Shown here in pieces: positions 59,961 through 64,000 of a stretch of DNA of 64,000 bases. The notes beneath the pieces are model-generated. The model saw only the letters and a list, made by a program, of their open reading frames with translations, made no database searches and was not told the DNA's origin. The DNA comes from Galdieria sulphuraria. Lineage: Eukaryota > Rhodophyta > Bangiophyceae > Galdieriales > Galdieriaceae. The position numbers and the translations under genes were made by a program. Location: positions 87,822 to 151,821 of the forward strand of contig NW_005178437.1 of assembly GCF_000341285.1 (NCBI RefSeq). Direction: 5' to 3'. How positions within the stretch are numbered: the first letter of the stretch is position 1; each line of letters opens with the position of its first letter.

Positions 59961-61919
59961 TGCTCGAATATGAAAATGGATTGAAAAAAGGCTATATAAT
60001 AACGACAGTGTTGGATTATAGGCTCAAGACTATGGAAGAAATGAAACTTGGGAATATGAGTTGACTCTTATAAGGAGATGAAGCGTTTTGACTTTTAGAA
60101 GATGAGAAAACTCTGTGCAAAAATGAGCGAGTCAAATAAAATGTATAAAACTATATATTTATTGGAAAATGGAAAAGGTACAAAAAAATATGAACAACGT
60201 CATTCGAGTCAAAGTTGGTGTCGCAATCTTTTTTCCACTTTTTAGAAGACTTTTCTTCAAGGAAGCTATTTCAAATATAACAAGATATCGAGAGAGACGG
60301 TTGAAATGATCCATGAGATGGATATAGATAAAACTTTCATTTATTGAACGATTAGTTTTATTGTATGGAGTTTTCAAAACAAGCTCAAGTGTTATTTTTC
60401 CATTTTCGCACCATTTTATGTATGGTTCTACTCCTTTATGAACAGAGAAACACTAGGTGTCATTTTTTTTTGCAAATTTTCCTTCGATAAATGATACCTC
60501 TGTTTTGTCTGGAAAATTCAATTTTAAGTTCAATTGTTTCCTGTTAAAATATGTTTCAAATACCTACTTGAAGGTACTTATTTGTATGCCTTAACAAAGA
60601 AAACCATTTTATGAACTTTGACAAAGTCAACTTGTACTTTTTCATGTCCTAAAAGATCCTCTGATACTGTTTCATAACTTTGTGTCTATTGTAAATTTCA
60701 GTCTCGTACGACTGCGAAATAGTTTAAACTTTGGAATATAAAAGGTAAAATGGTTTTTTGTTTCCGTGAAAGAAATAAGAAAACCTTACAAAATTTGGAA
60801 AGGGTTTGATTGTCGAACAGTAGTCATTTTGAGGTGTTGTATATTTGATATGGACTTTTTTCAACTGACTAGCAGTCCTTTGGTAATTGGCAATAGGATA
60901 AGAAGCACCATAATTATTGTTTCGTTCAGAGTTGCCAACGATCTTACTTTACCTCATTCTGGATAAAAGGAATCCAATAAATAACTTTCAGTAGACCTTT
61001 CACAAATGAAAACTACATAAAGTTACATCCCATCCATTTATTCATAAAGCTTTCTATTTACTACTCGCATATTCTTATTCGTTTGAGAATGGACTGGTCC
61101 ATACATTTCACGAATTCTTTGTTCACTGGCTTTTACTCAATTGACCAACATTGCCAATTGTTTATCAAATTTCATTGACTTTTGCTTTTCATAGAGACTC
61201 CGAAATTCGTTGTTCCGACTACTTTTCCGTTTCACTCGAAAATATTCAGAGTGTTTTCAACAACTGCAAAGCTATTAGATATACATCCTATCTATCATCA
61301 TTGACTCAATTTTTGTTTCTTTTAAACTCAAAAACAAGGTGTCAAGACTATATCGCTCTAAACTACACACACACATACATATATGTATATATATTAAAGC
61401 AATCAAGTACCATATAACCAAAAAAGAGAGAGAGAAGGTTTACTTTGTAGCTCTTTGAAACTATCCAAGGAAAGCAAGGTACAAAGAAAGGAAGAAAGCA
61501 GTAGACTTGACAATCCATACTGAGAAGAAAAAAAAAACATTTCCCAAAGTGTGTACACTCAAGTTTATGAATTTTCTTCGACACCAAGATCAGATGGAAA
61601 CAGCTCTACGAACGAACGAACAAAACCTGGTCAACTTGCACTTGGAAGAGATTGTTCTAGGTACCGAAACAAATGACTTTGATGGTGTAAAGGTAGTTAT
61701 TTCAAGAAGCACGAACAATTCATATAAAACAGTACAGTATATTTGGATTGCCAGACGCAAGACTAAAGAATTGTAGTACACTATCAATTCGTTAACTCAT
61801 TACTCTTTTCTTGTTTCAACAAATAGAAAGACAAAAGAGTATTTTTTATGATGATTCAGAAGCGAACTGATAAGAAGTTGGAAAAACAATCTCACTCTTG
61901 CAGACTTTCACATCATGCC
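59961..61919. other. Gene-poor AT-rich spacer
   Basis: Nearly 2 kb with only short ORFs of low complexity. A microsatellite of AC and AT units lies at about 61361-61395 and a GA-rich stretch at about 61421-61437. An ORF at 61507-61776 (89 codons, with LVNLHLEEIVLGTETNDFD) looks somewhat protein-like but has no recognised domain. Confidence 0.5.
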
Positions 61920-62265
61920 GATGTAAGAATGCACTTTAGACAAGTTGCTGGTAGGTGAATCAAAGACAAGTTTTAACTATTGAAGAAGACTTATACAAGG
62001 CAAGTGACATAAATAGGAGTAAGTTCATTGTGCATTCTCAAGTTGAATTTGGCTTGGATAGTGTTGATAGAATGAAATGGGTTGTTTGAATTACAGTATA
62101 TTGTCTGTCCATTTTTCATAAGTCTTTTTTTCCCTCAAGTTGTTTTATACTAGCACACGAAAACTATCCCATATGTTAGTGGAGTTATTCATATCCTAGA
62201 CTTTGTCTCATATAGTATTTATATATCGTCGATAGTCTCTTTAACAGCAAATACAAAATGATCAT

Positions 62266-62343
62266 ATGGATTTATTAAAAGAATTTACCCAAATAGGTTT
62301 GACAAACAAAACACCAACTAGTACTAGTAGTCAGTTATCTTAA
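62266..62343 (+). pseudogene. Interrupted copy of the small ORF at 56794
   Basis: Begins MDLLKEFTQIGLTNKT, clearly the counterpart of the intact ORF in copy 1, but meets a TAA stop after about 25 codons. Downstream similarity continues (GAATCATAATGAGAGAAAAT), showing decay after duplication. Confidence 0.65.
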
Positions 62344-62681
62344 CGCAAAAAGGATAACCTAGCTGATAGTTTCCTTGGCAAGAATCATAATGAGAGAAAA
62401 TCCCTACATTCTCTTTTCATAGCTGCAGATAGCTTTTACTATATAACAAGTCGTCGACCACAGCTCATTGGAGTGCATTCTTTTTACAAATTACTAAATA
62501 ATGGATCATATTGCTATTCTATTCTGTGAGACGAGAGTTTTGATTTTGTTATAGGGTGTGATTCTGCAAAATATGATGAGCGCCAGTATACAATACACAA
62601 TTTTTAGTGATTTTTTCTGCTAATGGGAAAGATGGGCAATTTGAAAAGAGAGGCCGATTGAAAATGGGCCCGCGCAATTTT

Positions 62682-63040
62682 GATTTGAAAATTGCCATTC
62701 TGGGTGTGGGGTGGGAAAGAATGGGTAAATTGGAAATGGGAGAGAGTGGGGAAATTGCGATGGGGGAAAATGAGTGGGGAAAGGGGCCAATTGGGGCCAA
62801 CCCCAAGGTGATCGTGATTTGAAAATTGCCATTGTGGCGGGCTGGGAAAGAATGGGTAATTGGAAATGGGAAAGAGTGGGGAAATTGCAATGGGGGAAAA
62901 TGAGTGGGGAAAGGGGGTGAGGAAATTGGAGAAGAGGGGCCAACCCAAAGGCGATTGTGTTGATTTGAAAATTGCCATTATGGATGCGGGGAAGAATGGG
63001 TAAATTAGAAATGGGGGCATTTGAAATTGAGGACAGTGTG
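62682..63040 (+). repeat. Tandem G-rich repeat, three units of about 134-146 bp
   Basis: Units start at 62682, 62816 and 62962 with GATTTGAAAATTGCCATT. Each has runs of G (GATGGGGGAAAATGAGTGGGG). The G-rich strand is the plus strand, pointing to the right end of the window. Related to 57202-57413. Confidence 0.88.
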
Positions 63041-63779
63041 CAAAGAGGACTGAGTGTGAATTGAAAATCTTGGGATAATACATACAGGAAGGGTGTTTGA
63101 AAAATTCCAATTCGAAAAGCAAAAGATTGAAATTTGAACTTTAGTTATATTTTATGAGATAGTAGTAGTAGAAAGTTCAATTACATGCTGTTCACATAAT
63201 GTTTCCATGCTTTCATAATACATTTTTACTCTAAAATAATCTTCATATTAAATTTCTAAAGACAATATAATAACAATTTGATATAATTGATTGAAACATT
63301 GACAACATTATTAAAAAATTTTATAATTGACTTAATTTTCAACTGTTACAATTAAATGTTTAAAGTAAATATTATATAAACACAAAAAACTCAACAAAGC
63401 AAAAAAGAATTAATTTTAATGAGAGTATATTTATACAGTATCCATTTTATTGACAAAAATAAATAATTTTTAGTTTAGTTCGACAATATTTACTAAAAAT
63501 ATACACAACAAAAAAAACGATCAGCAAAATTTGATAGCAACCTTGACATGCTATACTACAGACACGCCATAAACGCAAGGATTATTTTTTTAAAAAATTA
63601 ATAACATCAAAAGTGACAGCTAACCTATAAAAAAAGAGGACATAGTCGTAGTATGTATAGAAAGAAAAGTTTTTTATTCAAAGAAATAGACATATTGAAA
63701 AGGATCAAGTAGAAGATTCAAAAAAAAGTAACTGGAAAAAACAAAGAATTGCATCTGGTAAATTGTCATTTGATGAGAG

Positions 63780-64000
63780 AATATGTATGGGGGAATGAAA
63801 TGGTCAATTGCGGGTAAAGGATGGTAGTGCAACTTTGGTTTGAAAATTGTCATGGGGGAGTGTTGATGGAGGAAAGAAGGGGTAAATTAATTGGGAGAGG
63901 GTTTGGAGCAAATGTAAATTGGAAAATGCCGTGGGGAAAATGAGTGGGGGAAAGGATTGGGGCCAAATTGGAGAGGGGGCAATTCGAAATGGGATGGACG
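63780..64000 (+). repeat. Degenerate G-rich repeat at the window edge
   Basis: Contains TTTGAAAATTGTCATGGGGG, GGGGAAAATGAGTGGGGG and GGATTGGGGCCAAATTGG, which are recognisable but diverged pieces of the same unit. The block continues past the right edge. Between 63041 and 63780 the sequence is very AT-rich with no gene seen. Confidence 0.7.

Larger units (their letters stand above)
61920..63040 (+). repeat. Duplicated ~1-kb segment, copy 2
   Basis: Direct repeat of 56447-57413 with many substitutions and small indels, and one extra tandem G-rich unit. The two copies lie about 5.5 kb apart in the same orientation, with the decayed gene of 57.95-59.96 kb between them. Confidence 0.85.

Noticed and set aside
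57202-63040. CRISPR-like or satellite array
   Set aside because: Units are long, adjacent and G-rich with no short repeat-spacer alternation; not a CRISPR array.
62549-63122. Four long overlapping ORFs (up to 172 codons) on both strands
   Set aside because: Same artefact of the G-rich tandem repeat as at 57 kb.
1-64000. tRNA, rRNA or other structured RNA genes
   Set aside because: I found no stretch with convincing tRNA A/B boxes or rRNA cores by eye; a tRNAscan or Infernal run would be decisive.

Overview
This window looks like nuclear DNA of a unicellular red alga of the Cyanidiales. A Galdieria species is my best guess. Reasons: the genes are eukaryotic (SRP9, RAD51, APC1, Aquarius, DNMT3, USP, PUF); they sit a few bases to a few hundred bases apart; most have one or more tiny GT-AG introns (about 42-85 bp, mostly 45-60); and plastid-type proteins (CYP38-like lumenal cyclophilin, RseP-type plastid protease, plastid-type G6PDH) are encoded in the nucleus. 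The genus is inferred from style; no search was run.

Positions 1-36,800 are gene-dense, with about twenty housekeeping genes on both strands. In order they are: a mitochondrial carrier (cut by the left edge), Aquarius splicing helicase, SRP9 (a three-exon gene hidden from simple ORF scans), a PHS phosphate transporter, Era GTPase, an RseP-like protease, a small membrane protein, RAD51, G6PDH, a PUF protein, an SNM1 nuclease, a USP deubiquitinase, a DNMT3-type methyltransferase, an SMP-C2-C2-PLAT lipid-transfer protein, a PNK-like P-loop kinase, a coiled-coil protein, a bZIP factor with a ubiquitin-like N-terminus, APC1, CYP38-like cyclophilin, NFU1 and a SAS-6-like protein. Several neighbours overlap or nearly touch. 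Two convergent pairs share a TTAA that serves as stop codon for both genes.

From about 36.8 kb to the right end the character changes. Only two large genes remain, both on the minus strand (about 38.1-40.6 and 44.1-46.2 kb). They encode paralogous P-loop ATPases with a C-terminal PD-(D/E)XK-like nuclease domain, and one also has a SAM-like domain. The architecture recalls the Crinkler/RHS class of NTPase-nuclease proteins and the STAND-like ATPase families known to be expanded in Galdieria. Between and beyond them lie short coding-like remnants with frame breaks, diverged duplicated segments, and a roughly 1-kb segment present twice (56.4-57.4 and 61.9-63.0 kb). Both copies end in tandem, G-rich repeats of about 132-146 bp. 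The G-rich strand points toward the right end and decayed genes are common, so a subtelomeric location is likely.

The first region is ordinary cell machinery: splicing, protein targeting, recombination and cross-link repair, cell-cycle ubiquitination, Fe-S assembly and plastid maintenance. The most interesting items are the SAS-6-like gene in a lineage without centrioles, the NTPase-nuclease pair with its decayed surroundings, and two unusual domain fusions.
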